The notes under the pieces are model-generated. The model was not told the DNA's origin, did not search any database, and was given only the letters and a program-made list of their open reading frames with translations. A stretch of DNA of 43,828 nucleotides. Origin: Nocardioides phosphati (GTDB lineage: Bacteria > Actinomycetota > Actinomycetes > Propionibacteriales > Nocardioidaceae). This document shows, one piece after another, positions 8,605 through 15,956 of this stretch (position 1 is the first letter of the stretch; each line of letters opens with the position of its first letter). The stretch covers positions 1-43,828 of the forward strand of contig NZ_BMNI01000016.1 in assembly GCF_014646375.1 (NCBI RefSeq), read 5' to 3'. The position numbers were made by a program, and so were the translations under genes.

Positions 8605-9201
8605 TCAGTGCAGTCCCTCAGGCGGGGTGAGCCGCTCGACCAGCCAGCGGCTGCCGCCGTCGAGCCGCGACAGGAGCACGGTGTAGGTGCCGACATTGGT
8701 CGGCACCTCGACGTTGGCGAGGTAGTCGGACTCGCTCGGGGCGAGCGCGCTGGGACCGGTGACCTTCGAGGCGGGCACGTTGGCCGGATCGGTCATCGAG
8801 TAGGCCTGCTGTGCGGAAGCCGAGAGGTAAGGCGCGAGCCCGTCCCACCAGGTGTCGTAGTCGAGCTTCGGCTTGGCGAAGGCCTTCATCGCGGCGAGCG
8901 CGACGGTCTTGGCGTCTACGCCTGCGCCGGCGGACGGCGGCGTCGCCTTGAGCGGGCCGGGGGCTTCGGAATCTCCGTGCGTGTGCTCGTGGGTCTCGTC
9001 GACGGGCGCGGGCGCCTGGTCGTCAGAGCAGGCGGAGACGCCGAGGGCGAGCGCTACTCCGAGTCCGAGTCCGAGTCCGAGTCCGAGTCCTGCGGCCCAA
9101 GGCCGCCGCGACCAGCCTCGAGGACCTCCTTCAGCTCGTCGCGAAGGATGAACCAAGAGCGACCGATCTGGTACCCCGGCACTGTGCCGTTCCTCAGCCA
9201 T
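8605..9201 (-). CDS. T4SS-associated lipoprotein, NTF2/TcpC-like
   Basis: A predicted lipoprotein, 198 aa from ATG 9201. It has a hydrophobic segment built of Gly-Leu repeats, ending in the lipobox GVSAC (C58). The exterior domain (DAKTVALAAMKAFAK through WLVERLTPPEG) looks like the NTF2-type domains of VirB8/TcpC proteins of Gram-positive conjugation systems. The ATG used overlaps the HTH gene by about 150 nt in another frame and gives an unusually long signal peptide with no ribosome site; TTG 9156 is an alternative. Translation may depend on coupling to the upstream HTH gene. The Gly-Leu run is encoded by a hexanucleotide microsatellite. Confidence 0.65.
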   Translation of the reverse strand: MAEERHSAGVPDRSLLVHPSRRAEGGPRGWSRRPWAAGLGLGLGLGLGVALALGVSACSDDQAPAPVDETHEHTHGDSEAPGPLKATPPSAGAGVDAKTVALAAMKAFAKPKLDYDTWWDGLAPYLSASAQQAYSMTDPANVPASKVTGPSALAPSESDYLANVEVPTNVGTYTVLLSRLDGGSRWLVERLTPPEGLH

Positions 9202-9299
9202 GCGTAGACCCCCTGAATGCTGACTCCGAGTAGTTCAGCCACGTCCTTGACGTCCAAACGCTCAGGGAGGTTCTCGAAGAACTTGTCGAGGTGGCTCAC
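9054..9299 (-). CDS. Excisionase/AlpA-like helix-turn-helix regulator
   Basis: An 81-aa protein from GTG 9299, preceded by a G-rich ribosome site; ATG 9332 is an alternative with the site too close. Residues 13-60 match the excisionase/MerR-type HTH_17 pattern: LDVKDVAELLGVSIQGVYAWLRNGTVPGY, then IGRSWFILRDEL. The tail is a Ser-Asp repeat (DSDSDSDSDSE) that shares its DNA with the neighbouring lipoprotein's hydrophobic core. It is the first gene of the minus-strand T4SS operon and faces a 145-bp divergent promoter region containing two inverted repeats, so it probably controls both transfer operons. Confidence 0.75.
   Translation of the reverse strand: MSHLDKFFENLPERLDVKDVAELLGVSIQGVYAWLRNGTVPGYQIGRSWFILRDELKEVLEAGRGGLGPQDSDSDSDSDSE
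9058..9090. repeat. Hexanucleotide microsatellite (TCCGAG, 5.5 copies)
   Basis: Five full TCCGAG units plus TCC, read in two overlapping genes: Gly-Leu repeats in the lipoprotein signal segment and Ser-Asp repeats at the HTH protein C-terminus. A change in unit number would keep both frames while altering the hydrophobic length of one and the acidic tail of the other. Confidence 0.85.
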
Positions 9300-9332
9300 A
9301 GCTGGCAACCCCCGAGAGACGTGACCCAACAT

Positions 9333-9477
9333 GCTCCGAGACTACGGCCAAATAGAATCGTTGTCATCAGAATGAGTCCTCATAATCTCTGGAACCTATG
9401 GAATCTTTGGCATTTCATAGGTACTGTGGGTTCAGACACACAGTAGAGGTGTGCGGGACTCACTCGGGAGGGACCCC
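9333..9477. promoter_or_regulatory. Divergent transfer-operon control region
   Basis: The only AT-richer gap in the T4SS locus, between operons reading left (HTH gene) and right (9478). It holds two adjacent inverted repeats: ACCTATG/CATAGGT at 9394-9400 and 9416-9422, and ACTGTG/CACAGT at 9423-9428 and 9439-9444. A CATAAT at 9381-9386 could be a -10 box for the plus strand. These are good operator candidates for the adjacent HTH protein. Confidence 0.5.
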
Positions 9478-10137
9478 ATGTCGGAGAGCAATAGCCCCTG
9501 GCTCGCCGCGGCGAGCAGGCCAATTCCAACCGCCGATGAAACGGCACGGCCGCCCGGGCATGACGGAATTCCGGCAAGCCAGAGGCCTCGCGATGAAGCA
9601 AACGCGGCACCGGCCATCACCGGCGCTGCAGCCCCACAGCCCGCGGTCGATCCCGTTGCGCCGGGGGAGGGGCTGCGCGTGCGCGTGGTCCGACCGACCG
9701 CCTCGGTGTGGATCGTCGGCGCTCACGGCGGAGCCGGTGAGACCACGCTCGCCGACCTGGTCGAGGGGTGGGAGGCCGCGGATCACTCGTGGCCGACTCC
9801 GAGCGACTTGTCCTTCCAGTGCCCGGTCCTGCTCGTCGCCCGGACCGACAGCCGCGGGCTGAACGCGGCGCGCTCCGCGCTGCGGCAGTGGGCCTCGGGC
9901 GTTCTTGGCGAGCACGTCGAGCTGCTGGGTCTGGTGCTGGTCGCTGACGCGCCCGGCAAGCTGCCCAAGCCGCTGCGCCACCTCCTCGAGGTGGTCTCCG
10001 GCGGCGCTCCGCGCCTGTGGGAGATTCCGTGGGTCGAGGCCTGGCGCACCGGCGAACCTCTCCCGCTGTCGGCTCTGCCGAAGCAACTGCGTCAGCTGGT
10101 GGCTGACGCCTCCGTGCTCTCGGGCCACGGCGCCTGA
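9478..10137 (+). CDS. T4SS-locus P-loop-like protein with altered Walker A (DUF6668-type)
   Basis: A 219-aa cytoplasmic protein. After a Pro/Ala-rich N-terminus (about 65 residues) comes VWIVGAHGGAGETTLADL, which matches the ParA/MinD-type KGGxGKTT loop except that the invariant Lys is Glu. It then continues as an alpha/beta fold (PVLLVARTDSRGLNAAR, LLGLVLVADAPGKLPK). It resembles a family found in actinobacterial transfer loci that I associate with the label DUF6668, from memory. Loss of the Lys suggests nucleotide-independent or regulatory function. GGGAGGGA precedes the chosen ATG. First gene of the rightward operon. Confidence 0.7.
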   Translation: MSESNSPWLAAASRPIPTADETARPPGHDGIPASQRPRDEANAAPAITGAAAPQPAVDPVAPGEGLRVRVVRPTASVWIVGAHGGAGETTLADLVEGWEAADHSWPTPSDLSFQCPVLLVARTDSRGLNAARSALRQWASGVLGEHVELLGLVLVADAPGKLPKPLRHLLEVVSGGAPRLWEIPWVEAWRTGEPLPLSALPKQLRQLVADASVLSGHGA

Positions 10138-10174
10138 GTGAACCTCACCCATTTGAATAGGAAGGCAACACGCG

Positions 10175-10471
10175 ATGCTGTCTCTGGTTAACGACCTGGC
10201 CCAGGTTGTCACCGCGCTCCCCATGGATGTCCCGAACCCGGGGAAGGGCGAGGCGCCTCCGGGCTTCGAGCGCTTCACCGACATTCTCGGCTGGGCCAAG
10301 TGGCTCGCGCTGGGTGTCCTGGTCGTCTCCCTGATCGCGGCCGGCGCCCGTCTGGGCTTCGGAGGCCGCTCTGGCGACGGCGAAGAGCACGCCGGCCGGA
10401 TCGGCCGCGTCCTGCTCGGCGTGATCATCGTGTCCGCCTCGTTCTCGCTGGTCTCGTTCCTCGCGACCTGA
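10175..10471 (+). CDS. Small two-helix membrane protein, VirB2/TrbC-like
   Basis: A 98-aa protein with a hydrophobic helix at about 39-60 (WAKWLALGVLVVSLIAAGARL) and another at about 78-97 (LLGVIIVSASFSLVSFL), separated by a short charged loop. This is the usual size and topology of VirB2/TrbC-type pilin-like proteins, and it sits just upstream of VirB8-like and VirB6-like genes. GGAAGG precedes the ATG. Its loop sequence resembles the loop between the first two helices of the VirB6-like protein at 11249 (EEHAGRIGRVLLGVIIVS against EDIARIGRTLIAVILIS), suggesting common ancestry. Confidence 0.65.
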   Translation: MLSLVNDLAQVVTALPMDVPNPGKGEAPPGFERFTDILGWAKWLALGVLVVSLIAAGARLGFGGRSGDGEEHAGRIGRVLLGVIIVSASFSLVSFLAT

Positions 10472-10505
10472 TCCGCTGTCAGCTGCAACTCGGAGGAGTA
10501 GCAAA

Positions 10506-11246
10506 ATGAGTGAGGAGTACGGCTTCGTTGAGAAGCCGTCGCCCTGGACCCGGCCCAGCTTCATTGCTGCGGCCGGGCTTCTGGCGTTGATCGTGGTGGT
10601 GGGCATCGTGCTCTCCGCGATCGGCGTCTTCGGCGACGACAAGGCCAAGGACGCCGCGCCGGCGCCCACCTCGAGCACCACGTCGACTCCGTCCGATCCG
10701 GACGCGAGTGTCTGTGGACTCGAGGGACACGAGACCAGCGGCGCCCTCGGCACTGCTCCAAAAGACGTGAAGTGGGAGCTGGTCGGGCGAGTTGCCCTGC
10801 CGTCGAGCAAGACCGCCGGTCCCGGCCGCGTCGAGGAGTCGGGGCTCCGGTACTGCTACGCACGCACCAAGGAGGGAGCTGTTCTGGCGGCCGCCAACGT
10901 CTACTCCTGGCCGGCTGTCACCGATGACGAGGGGATCGTCGAGCACGCGGTCGCCAGCGGCCCGGGTAAGACCGCCGTCGCGAATAGCACCCGCGATGGC
11001 GACGCTGACGAGGGCGAAGGAGTGAGCGTTCAGATCCGCGGCTTCCGTCTGCTCTCGTACAGCGACACCTCGGCGATGGTCGACTTCGCCTTCCAGAACG
11101 CGACAACGAACAGCTACGTGCACGCGTCCATGGAGATGGCATGGGAAGACGGCGACTGGCGGGTCGTTCTCAACCCCGATGGCTCGTTCAACCCGGGCAG
11201 CGCGCTGCCCGATCTGACCGGCTACGTTCCGTGGAGCGGGGCGTAG
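10506..11246 (+). CDS. Bitopic VirB8/TcpC-like T4SS protein
   Basis: A 246-aa protein with a short cytoplasmic N-terminus, one membrane helix (about 18-42, FIAAAGLLALIVVVGIVLSAIGVF), a Pro/Thr/Ser linker and an exterior domain of about 170 residues ending in MEMAWEDGDWRVVLNPDG. The terminal strand pattern (W-x-DGDWRVVL) is typical of NTF2-like domains in VirB8/TcpC proteins, which build the periplasmic or wall-side core of the channel. A ribosome site (GGAGG) precedes the ATG. It is separated from the VirB6-like gene by two nt, so the two are co-transcribed. Confidence 0.7.
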   Translation: MSEEYGFVEKPSPWTRPSFIAAAGLLALIVVVGIVLSAIGVFGDDKAKDAAPAPTSSTTSTPSDPDASVCGLEGHETSGALGTAPKDVKWELVGRVALPSSKTAGPGRVEESGLRYCYARTKEGAVLAAANVYSWPAVTDDEGIVEHAVASGPGKTAVANSTRDGDADEGEGVSVQIRGFRLLSYSDTSAMVDFAFQNATTNSYVHASMEMAWEDGDWRVVLNPDGSFNPGSALPDLTGYVPWSGA

Positions 11247-11248
11247 CC

Positions 11249-12832
11249 ATGTCCGGCCTCGTGACGGCAGTCGACCTTCCCAACCCCTTTGACCCGATCC
11301 TCAACGCGCCTGGCGCGATCGCCAGCAGCGTTGCGAACGGCGCTATCGAGAAGTTGATGAACTCGATCCAGCAGGCGGTTGGCAACGCGATCGCTTCGAT
11401 GGGGACTCTGTGGGTCAACATCGGCACCCCGAACCTGACCGGCGGCGACACGACCACGATCGGGTCGACTCCGCCTGGCCAGCAGGGCATCGAGACCGTG
11501 CTCGGCTGGGTCGTCTGGGTCAGCCTCGGCATCTGCGTGCTGTCGCTGATGGTCGCCGGCGTGCGGCTGGCACTCCCGCATCGGCACACCGAGGCGGGGG
11601 AGGACATCGCCCGGATCGGCCGCACGCTGATCGCGGTCATCCTGATCTCCGGCGCCTCGACTCTGGTCGGGGCGTTCATGAAGTCCCGGCCGTCTGACCG
11701 CGGTGCCTCGACGACAGTCGGGTTCATTCAGAACGGGCTCTGGTACTACGTCCTGGCCCTAGCGGTGCTCTCGATCATCATCGGCGGAGCCAAGATGGCG
11801 TGGGAGCAGCGGGCGGACCCGGGCAAGGATCTCGTCGCCTCGCTGATCCGCCTGGGCCTGATCTCGTCGGCAGCGGTGCCGGTCATCGGCATCCTCGTCG
11901 CCTCGAGCGATGCCTTCGCGAAGTGGATCATCGTCGAGTCCCTCGACTGCTCCGGAACCACCTGCTTCGGCGAGCGGGTGGGGGAGTGGCTGACCTTCGC
12001 CTCCGCCGCCGGGACGCCGGCGATGGGCGTCTTCCTGACGATCGTCCTGGGCTTCATCGCCCTGATCGCATCCCTGATCCAGATGATGCTCATGGTCGCG
12101 CGCGGCGCGATGCTGGTCCTGCTCACTGGCCTGCTGCCGCTGTCGGCGGCGATGACGAACACCGAGGCCGGTCGCGGCTGGTTCAAGAAGAACGTCGGCT
12201 GGCTGATCGCGTTCCTGCTCTACAAGCCGGCCGCCGCGACCGTCTACGCCACGGCGTTCCAGCTGATGGGGACCGACATCTTCAAGGACGACGAGAAGGG
12301 CATCGTCTCCTCGCTCGCCGGCGTGATGCTGATGATCATCGCGATCGTCGCGCTCCCGGCCCTGATGAAGTTCGTGACCCCCGCGGTCTCGGCGGTCGCC
12401 GGCAGCGGCAGCGGCGCGATGACGGCCGCGATGGTGGCTGCCCCGGCGACCGGCGCCGTGTCGGCGCTCGGTCGGATCGGTTCCTCGTCGGGAGGTGGGT
12501 CGGCCTCGGGCGGTGGCGGTGCCGGCCAGGCCTCCGGCTCCTCGATGCCGACCTCTGGCGGCACCTCGAGCGGACCCGGCTCGGCGGGAACCGCCGGGAA
12601 GACCGGTCCCTCGGGCGCCCCGGCTGGCGGCGGGACCGGTGGTGGCGCGGCAGCGGGCGGCGGCGCAGCGGCTGGTGGCGCAGCGGCGTCGGGTGCTGCA
12701 GCTGCAGCGACCGGAGGCGCAACTCTGGCGATCACCGCGGCGCAAGGCGCCGCACAAGCAGCGCAGGGCGCTGCGGGCGCCGTGACACAGGCCGCACAAG
12801 GCGCGGCACCTAGCGAAGGGGGACAGGGCTGA
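11249..12832 (+). CDS. VirB6/TrbL-like polytopic channel protein
   Basis: A 527-aa protein with at least seven hydrophobic segments between about residues 85 and 395 (for example WVVWVSLGICVLSLMVAG, YYVLALAVLSIIIGG, MGVFLTIVLGFIALIASLIQ, MLVLLTGLLPLSAAM, VMLMIIAIVALPALM). A low-complexity Gly/Ala/Ser/Thr tail (about 400-527) ends in repeated AAQGA units. This matches VirB6/TrbL inner-membrane channel proteins of conjugation systems, whose actinobacterial members often have such tails. The stop overlaps the next start (TGATG), indicating coupled translation. Confidence 0.8.
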   Translation: MSGLVTAVDLPNPFDPILNAPGAIASSVANGAIEKLMNSIQQAVGNAIASMGTLWVNIGTPNLTGGDTTTIGSTPPGQQGIETVLGWVVWVSLGICVLSLMVAGVRLALPHRHTEAGEDIARIGRTLIAVILISGASTLVGAFMKSRPSDRGASTTVGFIQNGLWYYVLALAVLSIIIGGAKMAWEQRADPGKDLVASLIRLGLISSAAVPVIGILVASSDAFAKWIIVESLDCSGTTCFGERVGEWLTFASAAGTPAMGVFLTIVLGFIALIASLIQMMLMVARGAMLVLLTGLLPLSAAMTNTEAGRGWFKKNVGWLIAFLLYKPAAATVYATAFQLMGTDIFKDDEKGIVSSLAGVMLMIIAIVALPALMKFVTPAVSAVAGSGSGAMTAAMVAAPATGAVSALGRIGSSSGGGSASGGGGAGQASGSSMPTSGGTSSGPGSAGTAGKTGPSGAPAGGGTGGGAAAGGGAAAGGAAASGAAAAATGGATLAITAAQGAAQAAQGAAGAVTQAAQGAAPSEGGQG

Positions 12833-14340
12833 TGACCAGCATCGACCCGGTGCGTCCGATCCGGACGTACGGCAACTGGCGTCGACCGCAGTCCCGAGGC
12901 CTGATGGGCCTCGGCTCGGTCGGTACCGGAATCATGATCGGCGGCCTGGCGCTGGTGATCTTCACCGCGATGTTCGCCGGCCTTCTCCGCGCCATCATCG
13001 TGGGGGCGCTGGTCGGCCTTCTGCTGCTGGCGATCATGAGCAAGGACAAGCACGGCCGCAACGCGCTCACCCGTGGGGGAGCGCGCGCGTCGTGGTGGTG
13101 GGCTCGCCGCCAGGGCTCGCACCTGTATCGCTCCGGCCCGCTCGGCCGCACCGCGTGGGGCACCTACCAGCTGCCAGGTCTGGCGGCGCCGCTCCGGCTG
13201 ACCGAGCAGGAGGACGCCTACGGGCAGAAGTTCGCGATGCTCTACTGCCCCCAGACCACGACGTACACGGTCGTCATTGCCGCCGAGCCTGAGGGCGCGG
13301 CGCTCGTCGACGTCGAGGAGGTCGACAACCGCGTTGCCGACTGGGGCGCCTGGCTGGCGTCGCTGGGCGATGAGCCCGGTGTCCAGGCAGCGTCGGTGAC
13401 CGTTGAGACGGCCCCCGACTCCGGCGCACGTCTGCGCCGGGAGGTGACGGGCCGGATGGACCCGAACGCTCCGGAGTTCGCCCGCGAGGTGCTGGCCGAG
13501 ACCATGGAGACGTACCCGGCTGGGTCGTCGACGGTGAAGGCCTACCTCACGATCAGCTTCTCTGCGCTGTCGCGGATCGACGGGCGCAAGCGCTCCGATG
13601 AGGAGATGGGCCGCGACCTCGCAGCTCGGCTCCCGGCTCTGACGAGCCGACTGGCTTCGACCGGCGCCGGCGCTGCCCGGGCGATGACTGCGCAGCGGCT
13701 GTGCGAGGTCATCCGAGTGGCGTACGACCCCTCGGCCGGCCCGATCATCGAGGCCGAGTACGCCGAGGGGCGCACGGTCGACCTCAAGTGGCCCGACTGC
13801 GGCCCGTCGGCCGCGCAGGCGTTCTGGGACGGGTACCGCCACGACGGCGCGTACTCGATCACCTGGGCGATGTCGGAGGCCCCGCGCGGCCACGTCCAGT
13901 CGTCCGTGCTGGACCGGCTGCTGCAGCCGCACCCGGAGATCGTCCGCAAGCGCGTCACCCTGCTGTACCGGCCGATCGACTCAGCGCGGGCCGCGGGCCT
14001 GGTCGAGTCGGACCAGCGGGCCGCGGAGTTCCGCGTGACCGCGTCGACGAAGCCGACCGCGCGCGAGCAGCTGGCGCTGCGCCACGCTGCGTCGACCGCG
14101 GCCGAGGAGGCCTCGGGTGCCGGGCTGGTGAACTTCGCCATGCTGGTCACCGCCACGGTGAACAACCCGGCGCACGCTCCGCACGCTCGAGCGACCGTGG
14201 ACTCTCTGTCGGCCACGGCCCGCTTGAAGCTCCGGCTCGTCAACGGCGCCCAGGACTCGGCCTTCGCCGCGTGCCTGCCGCTCGGCCTGATCCTGCCGCG
14301 TCACCTGAAGGTGCCGGCGGAGTGGCAGGAGAAGCTCTGA
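12832..14340 (+). CDS. SCO6880-family T4SS membrane protein
   Basis: A 502-aa protein with two close N-terminal helices (about 28-68) followed by a large cytoplasmic domain. It closely resembles the SCO6880 family, which in actinobacterial conjugative elements always precedes a VirB4-like ATPase and appears to combine a PrgI/VirB3-like membrane part with the N-terminal part of VirB4. Both ends overlap neighbours (TGATG), so its amount should be tied to the VirB6-like protein and the ATPase. It probably anchors the ATPase at the membrane. Confidence 0.8.
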   Translation: MTSIDPVRPIRTYGNWRRPQSRGLMGLGSVGTGIMIGGLALVIFTAMFAGLLRAIIVGALVGLLLLAIMSKDKHGRNALTRGGARASWWWARRQGSHLYRSGPLGRTAWGTYQLPGLAAPLRLTEQEDAYGQKFAMLYCPQTTTYTVVIAAEPEGAALVDVEEVDNRVADWGAWLASLGDEPGVQAASVTVETAPDSGARLRREVTGRMDPNAPEFAREVLAETMETYPAGSSTVKAYLTISFSALSRIDGRKRSDEEMGRDLAARLPALTSRLASTGAGAARAMTAQRLCEVIRVAYDPSAGPIIEAEYAEGRTVDLKWPDCGPSAAQAFWDGYRHDGAYSITWAMSEAPRGHVQSSVLDRLLQPHPEIVRKRVTLLYRPIDSARAAGLVESDQRAAEFRVTASTKPTAREQLALRHAASTAAEEASGAGLVNFAMLVTATVNNPAHAPHARATVDSLSATARLKLRLVNGAQDSAFAACLPLGLILPRHLKVPAEWQEKL

Positions 14341-15956
14341 TGAGCGCCACCACCAAGCCGCGGCGCCGCGGCCCTCTGGCGTGGTTCTGGTACCGGGTCA
14401 TGCTCGGCCAGAAGACGCCCAAGGCCGGGCCCACGGTGCTGCGCCCGGGGCCGCGTGGTTGGCGTGGCCCCGGTGCGGGGGAGTCGGTGCTGGTCGAGCC
14501 GGCCGCGGAGTGGCGCGGCACGACGGTGCAGGTCTGCGGCCTCTACCCCTTCGGGGTAGGCGCGGGCACGCCGGTCATCGGCGTCCCGCTGGGCCGGCAC
14601 CTGCTGTCAGGCGCCACGGTGTGCGCGGACCCGATCTCGTGGTTCCAGCGCGCCCGCCTGATCCGCAACCCGTCGATGTTCGTGCTCGGCCTGCCCGGCC
14701 TGGGCAAGTCCACGCTGGTCCGTCGGATCCTGATTGGGCTCGCTGGCTACGGCTCGATCCCCCTGGTCCTGGGCGACATTCGCCCGGACTACGTCGACCT
14801 GATCGAGGAGCTCGGCGGCGACGTGATCCCGTTGGGCCCCGGTCGCGGGTCGCTCAACGTCATGGACAACTCCGAGGTCGTCGAGGCCGCCGGCCGGCTG
14901 CGGCGTGCCGAAGAAGCGACCGAGGATCCTGCGGAGAAGGCGCGCCTGGTGAAGCTGCGCGAGCAGCTGCTCGCCGACTCCAAGGGCCGTCGTGCCGCGC
15001 TGATCGAGGCGCTGGTGACGATCCAGCGGGCGGGCAAGCCGCTCGAGGATCGTGAGGACTCGATCATCTCCGAGGCGCTCGACATGCTCGACGAGTCGGG
15101 CATAGATGCACCGGTGATCAGCGACCTGCTCGAGCTGATCCGCAAGGCGCCCGATCGGCTCCGTGAGGTGGCGCTGGACCGCGGCGACATGGGCCGCTAC
15201 CAGCAGATCACCGAGCTGCTCGAGGTAGCGCTCTCGGGTCTGATCAGGTCGTCCCGACTCGGGTCGGGTGTCTTCTCGCGTCCGACGTCGAGGCCAATGC
15301 GCCGCGACCGGCCGGTGGTCTTCGACCTCTCCGGCATCCAGCAGTCGCAGGACGCGCTCCGCGCGGCCGCGTTGCTGGCGTCGTGGTCGACCGGCTTCGG
15401 GCAGGTGGCGATCGCCTCCACGCTCGCGGAAGCGGGTCTGGAGCCTCGCCGGCACTACATCATCGCGATGGACGAGATCCACCAGGCGCTGCGTTCGGGT
15501 CCGGGCATGGTGGAGCGGTACGACCAGATCACCCGACTGAACCGCGGCTGGGGGGTGGGGCAGATGATGATCACCCACACCATGAAGGACCTCGACTCGC
15601 TCGTGACCGAGGAGGACCGGATGAAGGCCCGCGGTCTGGTCGAGCGGTCCGGCATGGTCGTCCTGGGCGGTCTGCCGGCAGCGGAGATGCCGCTGCTGTC
15701 GAAGGTCGTGCGGGTCTCGCAGGCCGAGCAGGGCCTGCTGATGAAGTGGCAGGAGCCTGCCGCGTGGGATCCCGAAACCGGCGCGGAGGCCACGCCTCCG
15801 GGACTCGGCAACTTCCTGATCAAGGTCGGCTCCCGGCCCGGCATCCCGTTCCAGGTGCAGCTCACCAACCGTGAGCGGCACGTCCACGACACCAACCGTC
15901 TGTGGAAGGAACAGTCCCGCATCGGCACGCTCGAGGACCAGGAGGCACTGTCGTGA
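14340..15956 (+). CDS. VirB4-like T4SS ATPase
   Basis: A 538-aa cytoplasmic ATPase with Walker A GLPGLGKST at 117-125, Walker B YIIAMDEIH near 373-381 and a downstream RGWGVGQMMITHT segment typical of the VirB4/TraC group. It is shorter than classical VirB4 because the N-terminal portion appears to be supplied by the SCO6880-type neighbour. Start ATG 14340 overlaps the preceding stop (TGATG). VirB4 ATPases energise assembly of the secretion channel and DNA transfer. Its stop overlaps the GTG start of the coupling protein. Confidence 0.85.
   Translation: MSATTKPRRRGPLAWFWYRVMLGQKTPKAGPTVLRPGPRGWRGPGAGESVLVEPAAEWRGTTVQVCGLYPFGVGAGTPVIGVPLGRHLLSGATVCADPISWFQRARLIRNPSMFVLGLPGLGKSTLVRRILIGLAGYGSIPLVLGDIRPDYVDLIEELGGDVIPLGPGRGSLNVMDNSEVVEAAGRLRRAEEATEDPAEKARLVKLREQLLADSKGRRAALIEALVTIQRAGKPLEDREDSIISEALDMLDESGIDAPVISDLLELIRKAPDRLREVALDRGDMGRYQQITELLEVALSGLIRSSRLGSGVFSRPTSRPMRRDRPVVFDLSGIQQSQDALRAAALLASWSTGFGQVAIASTLAEAGLEPRRHYIIAMDEIHQALRSGPGMVERYDQITRLNRGWGVGQMMITHTMKDLDSLVTEEDRMKARGLVERSGMVVLGGLPAAEMPLLSKVVRVSQAEQGLLMKWQEPAAWDPETGAEATPPGLGNFLIKVGSRPGIPFQVQLTNRERHVHDTNRLWKEQSRIGTLEDQEALS

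Noticed and set aside
6695..8686. Long plus-strand frame opposite the transglycosylase/M23/EEP gene
   Set aside because: The minus-strand protein has complete catalytic motifs; the plus-strand translation is low-complexity Gly/Val/Asp.
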